This document shows positions 9,362 to 18,100 of a stretch of 64,000 bases of DNA, piece after piece. Source of the DNA: Candidatus Zixiibacteriota bacterium (GTDB taxonomy: Bacteria; Zixibacteria; MSB-5A5; GN15; FEB-12); NCBI GenBank assembly GCA_019038695.1, contig JAHOYZ010000009.1, forward strand, positions 1 through 64,000. Reading direction: 5' to 3'. The stretch's first letter is position 1. Every line of letters starts with the position of its first letter. The position numbers and the translations under genes are program-made. The notes under the pieces are model-generated. The model had not been told where the DNA came from. It ran no database searches and saw nothing but the letters and a program-made list of their open reading frames with translations.

Positions 9362-12075
9362 GCGACCGAAGGAAAAGCGTCTATCTTATTGATGGCTCTG
9401 CTATGTTCTACCGGTCTTACTTTGCGCTAATCAGGAATCCGCTCATCAACTCCAAGGGGGAGAATACATCGGCCACGTTTGGGTTTGTCAACTCGCTCTT
9501 AAAGATTATCAAGAGTGAACGACCTGACTATCTGGCTGTGGTTTGGGACACGCCTCATCCGACTTTCCGGCATGAAAAGTATGAGGAGTATAAATCCACG
9601 AGAATCAAGATGCCCGACGATCTGGTTGCACAATTGCCGCGTATTCGCCAGGCGGTTGAGGCACTGAACATTATGCACTTTGAGAAGCAGGGATACGAGG
9701 CGGATGATGTTATCGGAACCCTGGCGCGGAAGGCGGAAGCAGCTGGGTTTGATGTTTGGTGCGTGACTGGCGACAAGGATTTTTTCCAGCTTGTAAGTGA
9801 CAACATTCGCATTTACACGCCCAAGCCAGGGACTACTCCTCCTGCGAAAATGGGGCCGGATGAGGTTGAGGAGAAGTTCGGAGTGCAACCGGAACTGGTG
9901 ATCGACAAACTGGCCTTAATGGGGGACAGTTCGGACAATGTACCGGGCATACCGGGGGTCGGTCCCAAGACTGCCGATGTTCTGCTAGCGCAATTCGGAT
10001 CGCTGGACGGTGTACTGGAGAACGCGGATCAGATTAAAGCCAACGGCACGCGCAAGAAAGTTACCGAGAATGTTGATCTGGCTCGTCTGTCTCGTGACCT
10101 GGTAACGATTGTTACCAATGTACCACTTGACTGCGATATGGAACAGATGGCCAGGCGACCATTTAACTACGAGAAAACCAAATCATTGTTCGTGGAGTTG
10201 GAGTTCACCAGGCTTCTCAGAGACATTCTTCCAGCCACCGATGCCGAGATGGTTGAACTTACGGAAACCAAGCCACCCGACGCGAGCTATCTACTCATCG
10301 ACAGCATGCATGATCTGAGAAAGATGCTGAAAGAGATGGCTTCTGCCAGGGAGATCGCAGTAGATACTGAGACAACTTCCCTTGATGCCCGCAACGCTAA
10401 TTTGGTTGGTGTCTCGTTGTGTAAGGAAGCGGGCGTAGCATATTACGTTCCGCTGGGACATGACGACAAAGAGGCCAATCTTCCTTTCGATGAAGCACTC
10501 GCAGAAATTAAGGGTTTGATGGAGAACCCTGAAGTTCAGAAATGCGGACAGAACATTAAATACGACATTGAGGTCCTGCATCGCTATGACGTTGAAATCG
10601 AACCGGTCAGTTTTGATACCATGCTCGGTTCCTATGTTGCCGATCCCACTAGTCGGCACTCACTCGACTTTCTGGCACTGAAGCACTTCGACTATCGCAT
10701 GCAACCGATCACCGAACTAATCGGTACGGGGAAGAAGCAGAGATCATTCGCAACCGTGCCAGTCAATCTGGCCACTCGCTATGCTGCTGAAGATGCGGAC
10801 TATACTTTCCGTCTGCGCGGCGCTCTGGCAAGTTTGATTCACGAGCAGGATCAGCAGAACCTATATTACAACATCGAACTACCATTGGTAAAGGTGTTGA
10901 CTTCGATGGAGGAAGAGGGTATTCGGGTTGATACCGCTCTTTTGAAGAAGCTTTCAGCCAACATGCAGGGCAAACTTGTTGGACTGACGGACCAGATATT
11001 CGAAATCGCAGGAGGCGAGTTCAATATCAAGTCTACGCAACAGCTCTCGCATGTACTCTTTGAGAAGCTCGGCCTGCCCTCCAAAGGAAAAACAAAGAAG
11101 AAAACGGGTTACTCAACCGATGTCAGGGTGCTTGAAGAACTCGCGCTGTTAAATCCTTTTCCGAAACTCGTATTGGAATACAGACAGTTTACCAAGCTCA
11201 AGAGTACTTACATTGATGCCTTACCAAAGATGGTCGATCCAAACACCGGCCGAGTGCATACTTCGTTCAATCAATCGGTAGCCACCACGGGACGGTTGTC
11301 CTCGACCGACCCTAATCTTCAGAATATACCGGTGCGAACCGAAGAAGGTCGCCAGATTCGCAAGGCTTTTGTTCCGCGTGACGATGACCACATCTTGTTG
11401 GTAGCAGACTATTCTCAGGTCGAACTCAGATTACTGGCTCACATGTCTGATGATCCCAGTTTGATCGCCGCCTTCCGCAAGGGAGAGGATATTCATTCTC
11501 GAACTGCCGCTGAGGTCTATGGAGTTGATATTGAGCAGGTGACTTCCGAACAACGCCGCGCGGCCAAGACGGCCAATTTCGCAGTGATTTACGGTGTCAG
11601 TGCCTTTGGACTGGCACAACAGACGGAACTTGATCTGGCGGGATCGCGACAGTTTATCGATACTTACCTGGAACGCTATTCGGGTATCAAAGAGTATATG
11701 GATCGAACCAAGCAGTTCGGTCGTGACAAAGGGTATGTGATAACAATGTATGGCCGGCGGCGGAATCTGCCGGGTCTTCATGACCGCAATCACAACGTTC
11801 GTCAATTTGCCGAGCGGGTGGCTATCAACACGCCAATTCAGGGGACGGCCGCCGACATGATTAAGGTGGCCATGATCCGTATCCACGATCAGCTGGTTCC
11901 GATGCAATCGAAAATGCTACTTCAGGTTCACGACGAATTAGTGTTTGACGTTCATCGCGATGAACTTGATAGAGTCCGCAGACTCGTCAAGCGTGAGATG
12001 GAAAAAGCTATCAAGCTGATAGTTCCGGTCGTTGTCGATATGGGTGTAGGGGAGAACTGGCTTGACGCTAAGTAG
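9358..12075 (+). CDS. polA: DNA polymerase I
   Basis: 905 residues with all three domains. The 5'-3' flap nuclease (about 1-290) has ADDVIGTLA and a helix-hairpin-helix around VPGIPGVGPKTA. The 3'-5' exonuclease (about 310-495) keeps the metal-binding DTET and a late Asp in YAAEDADYTF, so proofreading looks intact. The polymerase domain has motif A ADYSQVELR near 683 and motif C LLQVHDELVF near 857. It fills gaps and removes RNA primers. Overlaps nadD by 4 nt. Confidence 0.98.
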   Translation: MSDRRKSVYLIDGSAMFYRSYFALIRNPLINSKGENTSATFGFVNSLLKIIKSERPDYLAVVWDTPHPTFRHEKYEEYKSTRIKMPDDLVAQLPRIRQAVEALNIMHFEKQGYEADDVIGTLARKAEAAGFDVWCVTGDKDFFQLVSDNIRIYTPKPGTTPPAKMGPDEVEEKFGVQPELVIDKLALMGDSSDNVPGIPGVGPKTADVLLAQFGSLDGVLENADQIKANGTRKKVTENVDLARLSRDLVTIVTNVPLDCDMEQMARRPFNYEKTKSLFVELEFTRLLRDILPATDAEMVELTETKPPDASYLLIDSMHDLRKMLKEMASAREIAVDTETTSLDARNANLVGVSLCKEAGVAYYVPLGHDDKEANLPFDEALAEIKGLMENPEVQKCGQNIKYDIEVLHRYDVEIEPVSFDTMLGSYVADPTSRHSLDFLALKHFDYRMQPITELIGTGKKQRSFATVPVNLATRYAAEDADYTFRLRGALASLIHEQDQQNLYYNIELPLVKVLTSMEEEGIRVDTALLKKLSANMQGKLVGLTDQIFEIAGGEFNIKSTQQLSHVLFEKLGLPSKGKTKKKTGYSTDVRVLEELALLNPFPKLVLEYRQFTKLKSTYIDALPKMVDPNTGRVHTSFNQSVATTGRLSSTDPNLQNIPVRTEEGRQIRKAFVPRDDDHILLVADYSQVELRLLAHMSDDPSLIAAFRKGEDIHSRTAAEVYGVDIEQVTSEQRRAAKTANFAVIYGVSAFGLAQQTELDLAGSRQFIDTYLERYSGIKEYMDRTKQFGRDKGYVITMYGRRRNLPGLHDRNHNVRQFAERVAINTPIQGTAADMIKVAMIRIHDQLVPMQSKMLLQVHDELVFDVHRDELDRVRRLVKREMEKAIKLIVPVVVDMGVGENWLDAK

Positions 12076-12258
12076 GATGCGTAGTGTTTTCTTGATCTGA
12101 GCGAGGGACGACTCTGCAATAAGCCCAGGATAACTTTGACAATATCGACGGCAGTGCGCACTGTCATTTCAAGTAATCGAAGGGTGACTGTCTTCGAAAC
12201 AGACCACCATTTTGAAACACCGCTTGCTCCTGCCTCCCGTTCGTTGTTTATTAGACTT

Positions 12259-12843
12259 ATGATCATTGGCCTGACCGGACAGATTGGTGGCGGCAAATCG
12301 ACAGCCGCAAGTATCCTTAAATCGTGTGGGGCAGCTATTGTTGATGCTGACCTGATCGGTCGCCAGGTTGTGAACAGATCTGATGTACTTCGCCGCAAAC
12401 TGGCTCGTCGTTTTGGCAAGGATATCATTGACTCCAACGGAATGCTAAACCGTAAGAAACTCGCCACGCGGGCCTTTCAGACAGAGCAAACCAAAACGGC
12501 TTTGAATCAACTTGTTCATCCGTATCTATTGAAAGAGTTGCGCCTAAGAGTGCAATCTCTCCAGAAAACCCACAACGTAGTTGTTATTGATGCCGCGTTG
12601 CTTCTGAACTGGGATATGGATGATGAAGTTGATTTTGTGCTGGTCATTCATGCTGCGCTGGAAGATCGTCTCAGGCGCTTGGTGATTCGTGGAATGGCGC
12701 GGACGGATGCTGAAGCAAGACAGCACGCTCAACTGTCCTTACGAGAATACAAGGAGAGATCGGATCGCGTTATTCTCAACAATGGATCGCTGGCGGTGCT
12801 TCGAAAAAAGATGCTTCGTTTCTGGAACCAGCTCGATACATAA
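12259..12843 (+). CDS. coaE: Dephospho-CoA kinase
   Basis: 194 residues from the ATG at 12259; the frame extends 123 nt further upstream but homology starts at MIIGLTGQIGGGKS, where the P-loop is residues 7-14. IVDADLIGRQVV is the CoaE DAD motif, and VIDAALLLNWDMD is the acceptor-side motif. It performs the last step of coenzyme A synthesis. It sits 183 nt after polA, so it may have a separate promoter, though I could not pick one convincingly. Confidence 0.95.
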   Translation: MIIGLTGQIGGGKSTAASILKSCGAAIVDADLIGRQVVNRSDVLRRKLARRFGKDIIDSNGMLNRKKLATRAFQTEQTKTALNQLVHPYLLKELRLRVQSLQKTHNVVVIDAALLLNWDMDDEVDFVLVIHAALEDRLRRLVIRGMARTDAEARQHAQLSLREYKERSDRVILNNGSLAVLRKKMLRFWNQLDT

Positions 12844-12934
12844 GGTACTGGTAGCAGGCCCGGCCGCAGATAACTTGAAGGCAACTGCGAACGATTCGAC
12901 GAGTTCGACATGTCAGTGTGAAACGGGAAACTGA

Positions 12935-14944
12935 ATGTCATCTGCCCAATCAAAGACAACCCTTCCAGAGTATTCTGTAGACCAATTGCGCGAACGCGCC
13001 AACTATATGCGTGGTCTCAGTGAAATTGCACTCTGCGCGGCCGGTTCGGGACATTCCGGGGGTACGCTCAGCATCATGGATATCTGCGCCGCTCTCTATC
13101 TCGGAGTTGCCCGCCATAATCCTGCCAAGCCCGACTGGGCTGATCGTGATCGTATCATCTGGTCGGCGGGTCACAAAGCACCAGCCTTGTATACGGCACT
13201 GGCTGTCTCTGGTTATTTCCCCGAGAAGGAACTTGTCACACTCCGTAAACTGACTTCGCCCTTGCAGGGTCATCCCCACGCAAAGGATCTACCCGGAGTA
13301 GAAATATCTTCGGGATCACTCGGACAGGGTTTTTCGGTGGGAGTCGGAATCGCGTTGGCAGCCAGACTGGACAAACAAGAGTTCAAGACTTTTATAATAA
13401 GCTCCGATGGCGAACAGCAGGAGGGCTCGATCTGGGAAGCGGCGATGTCAGCCTCACACCATGGTCTGGACAATCTGGTGTTGATCATCGACAAAAACCG
13501 ACTCCAGATTGACGGCACCACGAAGGATGTCCTGGACATCGATCCACTCGATGACAAGTATCGTTCCTTCGGCTGGCATGTGCTTGATGTTGATGGTCAC
13601 GACATGGTTGACATCGTTGCCAAACTTGATTTTGCCCGTAATCATAATGATACCGGTAAACCGGTGGTTCTTATCTGTAATACTGTCAAAGGTAGGGGTG
13701 TGTCTTTCATGGAAAACGAGGTGGGCTGGCACGGCAGAGTTCCGAACAGGGAAGAACTTGATTGCCTGCTGAACGAACTCGGACTTGCCGGCGCATTCGA
13801 CGTCGACTCCATGTTTGCATACGCACAGGAGTTCGATAAAAAGGCTGAGTCTTCAGTCTCCGAGGCTATGCCGAAGTTCTCTCGGAACTACTGGTGGAAT
13901 GCTTCCGATTCGATGAAAGTTGAGATGTTACCTACTCGTCTGGGTTTCGGTCGAGCGCTTGAGCGGTATGGTGATGATGAACGTATCGTTTGTATCGGTG
14001 CCGATATTTCTGGTTCCATCAATATCCTTGATTTCTGTAAGAATCATCCCGATAGAGAAAGGCGTTTCATCTCGGTTGGTATAGCCGAGCAGAATGCTAC
14101 TACGATTGCGGCTGGTCTCGCCAAAGAGGGTAAGTTTCCCGTGTTCGGCACCTACGGTGTTTTTTCCTCGGCTCGTAACCTCGATCAACTCCGTGTCTCA
14201 GTCTGTTACAACGATCTTAATGTGTTTGTCGTTGGTGCGCATGGTGGAATATCGGTTGGTCCGGACGGAGCGACGCATCAGGAACTGGAAGCTCTCTTTC
14301 AAATGGTTGGTCTACCCAATATGCATGTGGCCGTGCCGTCTGACGCCATCGAGACCGAGAAGATGACCAGTATATTGCTTTTCGATGTGGTGGGACCAAA
14401 ATACCTGCGCTACGCTCGTGAAGCCACGCCCATTATCACCAATGAAAACAGCCCTCTCCGGTTCGGAGAAGCCAATATCTTTCGCCTTCGAGATGGCGAT
14501 GCAAAACAACTCGTCGATGCATTTGAGATTATACCAGCATCTGAATATGAAAATGAAGCCGAGGATATTACGGTGATCTCATGTGGTCCCGAAGTCGCCG
14601 AGGCGCTCAGAGCGGCATGTATCCTCAAAGAAGAACATGGTGTTGAGACGCGTGTGATCAATATGCACACTATTAAACCGCTTGATAATGAGGCGATAAT
14701 CAGAGCCGCCACTGAAACCGGTGCGATTCTGACGGCCGAGGAACATCAGGTGGGTGGTCTGGGACGACTAGTGGCGGCGGCTATTATGTGCGAACGAACC
14801 CTGGACAACAGACCGTTGCCATTTGACATGATTGGCATTGAGGATCGTTTCGGCGAGTCAGGGAGACCATGGCAATTGATCAGAAAGTTCGGAGTGGCAG
14901 CGGAACACATTGCAAGTAAGGCAATTGAGCTACTAAAGCTATAG
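12935..14944 (+). CDS. tkt: Transketolase
   Basis: 669 residues in one chain: TPP-binding half, pyrimidine-binding half and C-terminal domain. AAGSGHSGGTLSIMDICAAL and SSDGEQQEGSIWEA bear TPP/Mg contacts, and ISVGIAEQNATTIAAGLA contains the catalytic Glu. The N-terminal half has the look of the two-subunit transketolases of archaea and many bacteria, here fused. It links glycolysis and the pentose-phosphate pathway and would supply erythrose 4-phosphate for the aro genes elsewhere in this window. The fused split-type architecture is inferred by eye. An aminotransferase follows after 16 nt. Confidence 0.93.
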   Translation: MSSAQSKTTLPEYSVDQLRERANYMRGLSEIALCAAGSGHSGGTLSIMDICAALYLGVARHNPAKPDWADRDRIIWSAGHKAPALYTALAVSGYFPEKELVTLRKLTSPLQGHPHAKDLPGVEISSGSLGQGFSVGVGIALAARLDKQEFKTFIISSDGEQQEGSIWEAAMSASHHGLDNLVLIIDKNRLQIDGTTKDVLDIDPLDDKYRSFGWHVLDVDGHDMVDIVAKLDFARNHNDTGKPVVLICNTVKGRGVSFMENEVGWHGRVPNREELDCLLNELGLAGAFDVDSMFAYAQEFDKKAESSVSEAMPKFSRNYWWNASDSMKVEMLPTRLGFGRALERYGDDERIVCIGADISGSINILDFCKNHPDRERRFISVGIAEQNATTIAAGLAKEGKFPVFGTYGVFSSARNLDQLRVSVCYNDLNVFVVGAHGGISVGPDGATHQELEALFQMVGLPNMHVAVPSDAIETEKMTSILLFDVVGPKYLRYAREATPIITNENSPLRFGEANIFRLRDGDAKQLVDAFEIIPASEYENEAEDITVISCGPEVAEALRAACILKEEHGVETRVINMHTIKPLDNEAIIRAATETGAILTAEEHQVGGLGRLVAAAIMCERTLDNRPLPFDMIGIEDRFGESGRPWQLIRKFGVAAEHIASKAIELLKL

Positions 14945-14960
14945 ATGAAAGAAGGCAACT

Positions 14961-16130
14961 ATGCAATTTAGTGATGCCATAGGACGTATGACCGGAGAAG
15001 GCGCGTTTGAAGTGCTGGCCAAGTGCAAACAGATGGAGGTAGAAGGCCGCAAGATTATTCATCTCCAGATCGGCGAGCCAGATTTTGACACTCCTCAGAA
15101 TATCTGTGAAGCTGCTATCAGGGCAATTAAGAATGGCCAGACCCACTACAGCCCGTCGGCCGGAGTTATTGAGGCACGAAAAGTAGCTGCCGAGTATATG
15201 GCCCGAACACGCAATATTGATATCGGTCCTGAGCATCTGGTAGTAATGCCCGGTGTCAAGCCGGTCATATTCACTTGCATGATGGCTACAATCAATCCCG
15301 GCGACGAAGTCATTGTCCCCAATCCGGGCTACCCCACCTACGAGTCAGTCTCAAACTTCATCGGTGCCAAACCGGTTTCAATGCATCTTCGTATGGAGAA
15401 AGACTTCCGGTTTGATATTGACGAACTCAAGGAACTGGTGAACCCCAAAACTAGCATGTTGGTTATCAATTCACCTCAGAATCCGACTGGCGGTATCCTG
15501 ACAAAGGGAGACCTTCAAACTATCTACGAGTTGGCTGAAGAATATGATTTTTGGATTCTGGCTGACGAAATATACTCGCGCATTATCTACGACGTGGCCT
15601 TTGAGTCTGTCGGCTCTATCCCGGGGGCGTTGAAACGATCGATACTCATCGACGGCATGTCAAAAACATACGCGATGACCGGCTGGCGATTGGGGTTTGC
15701 AGTCGTTCCCGAAAAACTAGCGGAATACCTGTTCACCTTTGCAATCAATAACTTCTCCTGCACGAACACATTTGCTCAAGCTGGAATTATCGAAGGTTTG
15801 ACCGGTCCGCAGGATGACGTGGAAAAAATGATGGTTCAGTTCCGGCGTCGCCGCGAGGCAATTGTCAATGGGTTGAACGCGATTGACGGCGTTTCGTGCC
15901 TGATGCCACAGGGTGCTTTCTATGTTTTCCCGAACATCACTGGCACCGGCTTCACGGCTCAAGTATTAGCCGACCGATTGCTTGACGATTGCGGTGTGGC
16001 CTGTTTGCCTGGAACATGTTTCGGTGAGTATGGCGAGGGATTTCTACGATTCTCATACGCCAATTCAGTTGAGAATATCCAGGAGGCATTACGCCTGATG
16101 GACGGACTTCTGGCGAAGATGCGGGCTTAG
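14961..16130 (+). CDS. PLP-dependent aminotransferase, class I/II (aspartate/aromatic type)
   Basis: 389 residues, a normal length for fold-type I. The PLP lysine is K235 in DGMSKTYAMTGWRLG. SPQNPTGG and ILADEIYSRIIYD (the Asp that contacts the pyridine N and the Tyr) are present, and the C-terminal RFSYANS holds the substrate-carboxylate Arg. Likely substrates are aspartate, alanine or aromatic amino acids with 2-oxoglutarate; the sequence does not separate these. Follows transketolase after 16 nt. Confidence 0.9.
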   Translation: MQFSDAIGRMTGEGAFEVLAKCKQMEVEGRKIIHLQIGEPDFDTPQNICEAAIRAIKNGQTHYSPSAGVIEARKVAAEYMARTRNIDIGPEHLVVMPGVKPVIFTCMMATINPGDEVIVPNPGYPTYESVSNFIGAKPVSMHLRMEKDFRFDIDELKELVNPKTSMLVINSPQNPTGGILTKGDLQTIYELAEEYDFWILADEIYSRIIYDVAFESVGSIPGALKRSILIDGMSKTYAMTGWRLGFAVVPEKLAEYLFTFAINNFSCTNTFAQAGIIEGLTGPQDDVEKMMVQFRRRREAIVNGLNAIDGVSCLMPQGAFYVFPNITGTGFTAQVLADRLLDDCGVACLPGTCFGEYGEGFLRFSYANSVENIQEALRLMDGLLAKMRA

Positions 16131-16261
16131 TTGCGCAACCGGAAATAATGTTATCTATCCGCGGGAGACTTCCTTGTCTGCCGCGTTTTATCTTCTATGT
16201 CCCGAATTCGCCATCGGCTGTTTTTGTTGCCTGACTGACAGTCGACTCGTAGCATTCTCTC

Positions 16262-17062
16262 ATGCGATATGGATGGATTACAACCAATCTTCTTGACCTG
16301 AGAGCCGAGCCGGGTCACCACAGTGAGCGTATCAGTCAATTACTGTTCGGCGAAAGTATTCGGGTTGGTAAATCAGAATCCGGCTTTTTACGGATTCGAC
16401 AAATGGATGGTTATTCTGGCTGGGTAGATGCGCGTTTTGTTGCTCTGATTGGTTCTAAACAGGATTACGATGGGTACTGTAGCTGCCCTCGGAGAGTTCT
16501 GGTCACCTCGAAGACTCGCATCTACAATACATCTGGTCGATCCGTTGCGCCGTATGTGCTGTACTACGGTACTCATCTCGCCATCAAGGGTAAGGTCAAA
16601 CAACTGGTTCGCCTTAATCTTCCCGGTCGTACTGGTCTTTTCGTCAAGGGACGAAATCTTCGGCCGATAAACAGTAGTAATGCCAAAAAGGTGACCGGAC
16701 CTCGATTGGTCGCGGAGGGCAGAAAGTTTCTGGGAGTTCCTTATTTGTGGGGCGGTGTTAGTCCTATGGGTTTTGACTGCTCCGGATTGGTCCAGGCGGT
16801 GTACGGTAGCTATGGCTTGGTCCTGCCGCGAGATACTGTGGATCAGGTGATAACAGGCTGTGAGGTTGCGCGTGAGGGTGTAAGAAGTGGTGACCTTTTG
16901 TTCTTTGACCGACATGTTGCTTTGGCTATAGATCGCAACCGCTTTATTCATGCCTCGCGTGGGAGTGGTGGAGTGCGGATCGAGTCACTGTCGACTGAAG
17001 ACGCCGACTACCGGGCCGATCTTGACCGAGAGTTTGTGCAAGCAAGGAGAGTACTTCAATGA
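16262..17062 (+). CDS. NlpC/P60 cysteine peptidase with bacterial SH3 domains
   Basis: 266 residues and no signal peptide, so probably cytoplasmic. One SH3b-like domain spans residues 1-65 (NLLDLRAEPGHHSERISQLL) and a second ~70-140. The NlpC/P60 domain follows from ~150, with the triad C173 (GFDCSGLV), H218 (DRHVALAI) and H230 (FIHASRG). This matches YkfC-like enzymes that cut the gamma-D-Glu-diamino-acid bond of muropeptides. The final ATGA overlaps the dipeptide epimerase, which would act on the L-Ala-D-Glu released. The start has no strong SD. Confidence 0.9.
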   Translation: MRYGWITTNLLDLRAEPGHHSERISQLLFGESIRVGKSESGFLRIRQMDGYSGWVDARFVALIGSKQDYDGYCSCPRRVLVTSKTRIYNTSGRSVAPYVLYYGTHLAIKGKVKQLVRLNLPGRTGLFVKGRNLRPINSSNAKKVTGPRLVAEGRKFLGVPYLWGGVSPMGFDCSGLVQAVYGSYGLVLPRDTVDQVITGCEVAREGVRSGDLLFFDRHVALAIDRNRFIHASRGSGGVRIESLSTEDADYRADLDREFVQARRVLQ

Positions 17063-18090
17063 TTCATATAGACGCTGTTAAGATCGCACTTCCGCTCAAG
17101 CGCAAGTTTGTCGTATCCAAGGGAGAGACAAGCGTCAAGACAAATCTGCTGGCAATCATAAATAACAGATACAGCGGCGAAGCTTCCGGTTCTGTGCATT
17201 ATGGTCCCAGCGTTGATGACATACAAGCTGAACTCATGAAAGGTGTCGGACTTCTCGGCGATCTGGAGGAGATCAGTATGAGCACTCTCGAAGAAATCAG
17301 CCGTTTTCATATTCACGCCACCGCGAAGGCAGCGCTGGTCGGTGCTGTTTTACACTACCTGTCTGGTGAGTCACGCCGGTACCCGTGGGAGATTCTCGAA
17401 CTGGGCAGCCCGGTGGGTATTCGTAGTTCTGTGACCGTTTCGATCGGCTCTCCGGAAGAGATGATCACAGCCATCAATAACAGTGATTATCCGATCATTA
17501 AGATCAAGATGGGGCACGAGAAAGATGTGATGATTCTTGATGCCCTGAAACAGGTGAAAGGACGGGAACTTCGGGTTGATGCCAATGGTGCGTGGTCTTG
17601 CGCCAAGGCGGAAGAGATGATCTACCATCTGGCCAGCAAAGGCATCAAGGTCATCGAGCAACCTACTGATGCGGAGTTTGTGGAAGAGTGGCCTCATTTG
17701 AAGGGTAAGACAGAAGGTGTGGAACTCATCATGGACGAAGGACTCAATGCTGGCGATGACTTTGAACAGTATTACAATTACGTTGATGGCATCAACATCA
17801 AGATGGAAAAGTGCGGCGGTATTCTGGAGGCGATCAATCTAGCTGACAAAGCTCATGAGAATAAGAAGAAGGTGATGCTTGGCTGCATGGTGGAATCTTC
17901 AGTCGGCATCGCTCAGTCAGTATACATGTCATCCCGGGCGGATTACTTCGATCTTGATGGCCCGCTACTGCTTGAGGATGATATTGCTCGCGGCATTCGT
18001 TATGACAGGGAGTCTATTAATGTCGATAGGGAAATCATCGGCGGTCCCAAATTGCGCCGCGAAGTGGTCGAACGATATATTGCCGAGTAG
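17059..18090 (+). CDS. L-Ala-D/L-Glu-type dipeptide epimerase (enolase superfamily)
   Basis: 343 residues. The muconate-cycloisomerase subgroup layout is visible: KxK at 148/150 (IIKIKMG), metal ligands D174 (RVDANGAW), E200 (VIEQP) and D226 (IMDEG), and the second catalytic Lys K248 (NIKMEKCGG). In Bacillus subtilis YkfB and E. coli YcjG such enzymes epimerise L-Ala-D-Glu to L-Ala-L-Glu so it can be degraded. The 4-nt overlap with the NlpC/P60 gene is the same pairing as B. subtilis ykfB/ykfC and supports that substrate, though dipeptide specificity in this family varies. Confidence 0.88.
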   Translation: MIHIDAVKIALPLKRKFVVSKGETSVKTNLLAIINNRYSGEASGSVHYGPSVDDIQAELMKGVGLLGDLEEISMSTLEEISRFHIHATAKAALVGAVLHYLSGESRRYPWEILELGSPVGIRSSVTVSIGSPEEMITAINNSDYPIIKIKMGHEKDVMILDALKQVKGRELRVDANGAWSCAKAEEMIYHLASKGIKVIEQPTDAEFVEEWPHLKGKTEGVELIMDEGLNAGDDFEQYYNYVDGINIKMEKCGGILEAINLADKAHENKKKVMLGCMVESSVGIAQSVYMSSRADYFDLDGPLLLEDDIARGIRYDRESINVDREIIGGPKLRREVVERYIAE

Positions 18091-18100
18091 GACGGGAACG

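Noticed and set aside
11952-12467. Minus-strand 171-codon frame over polA end and coaE start
   Set aside because: Ser/Arg/Leu-rich translation typical of an antisense shadow; it crosses two well-supported genes.
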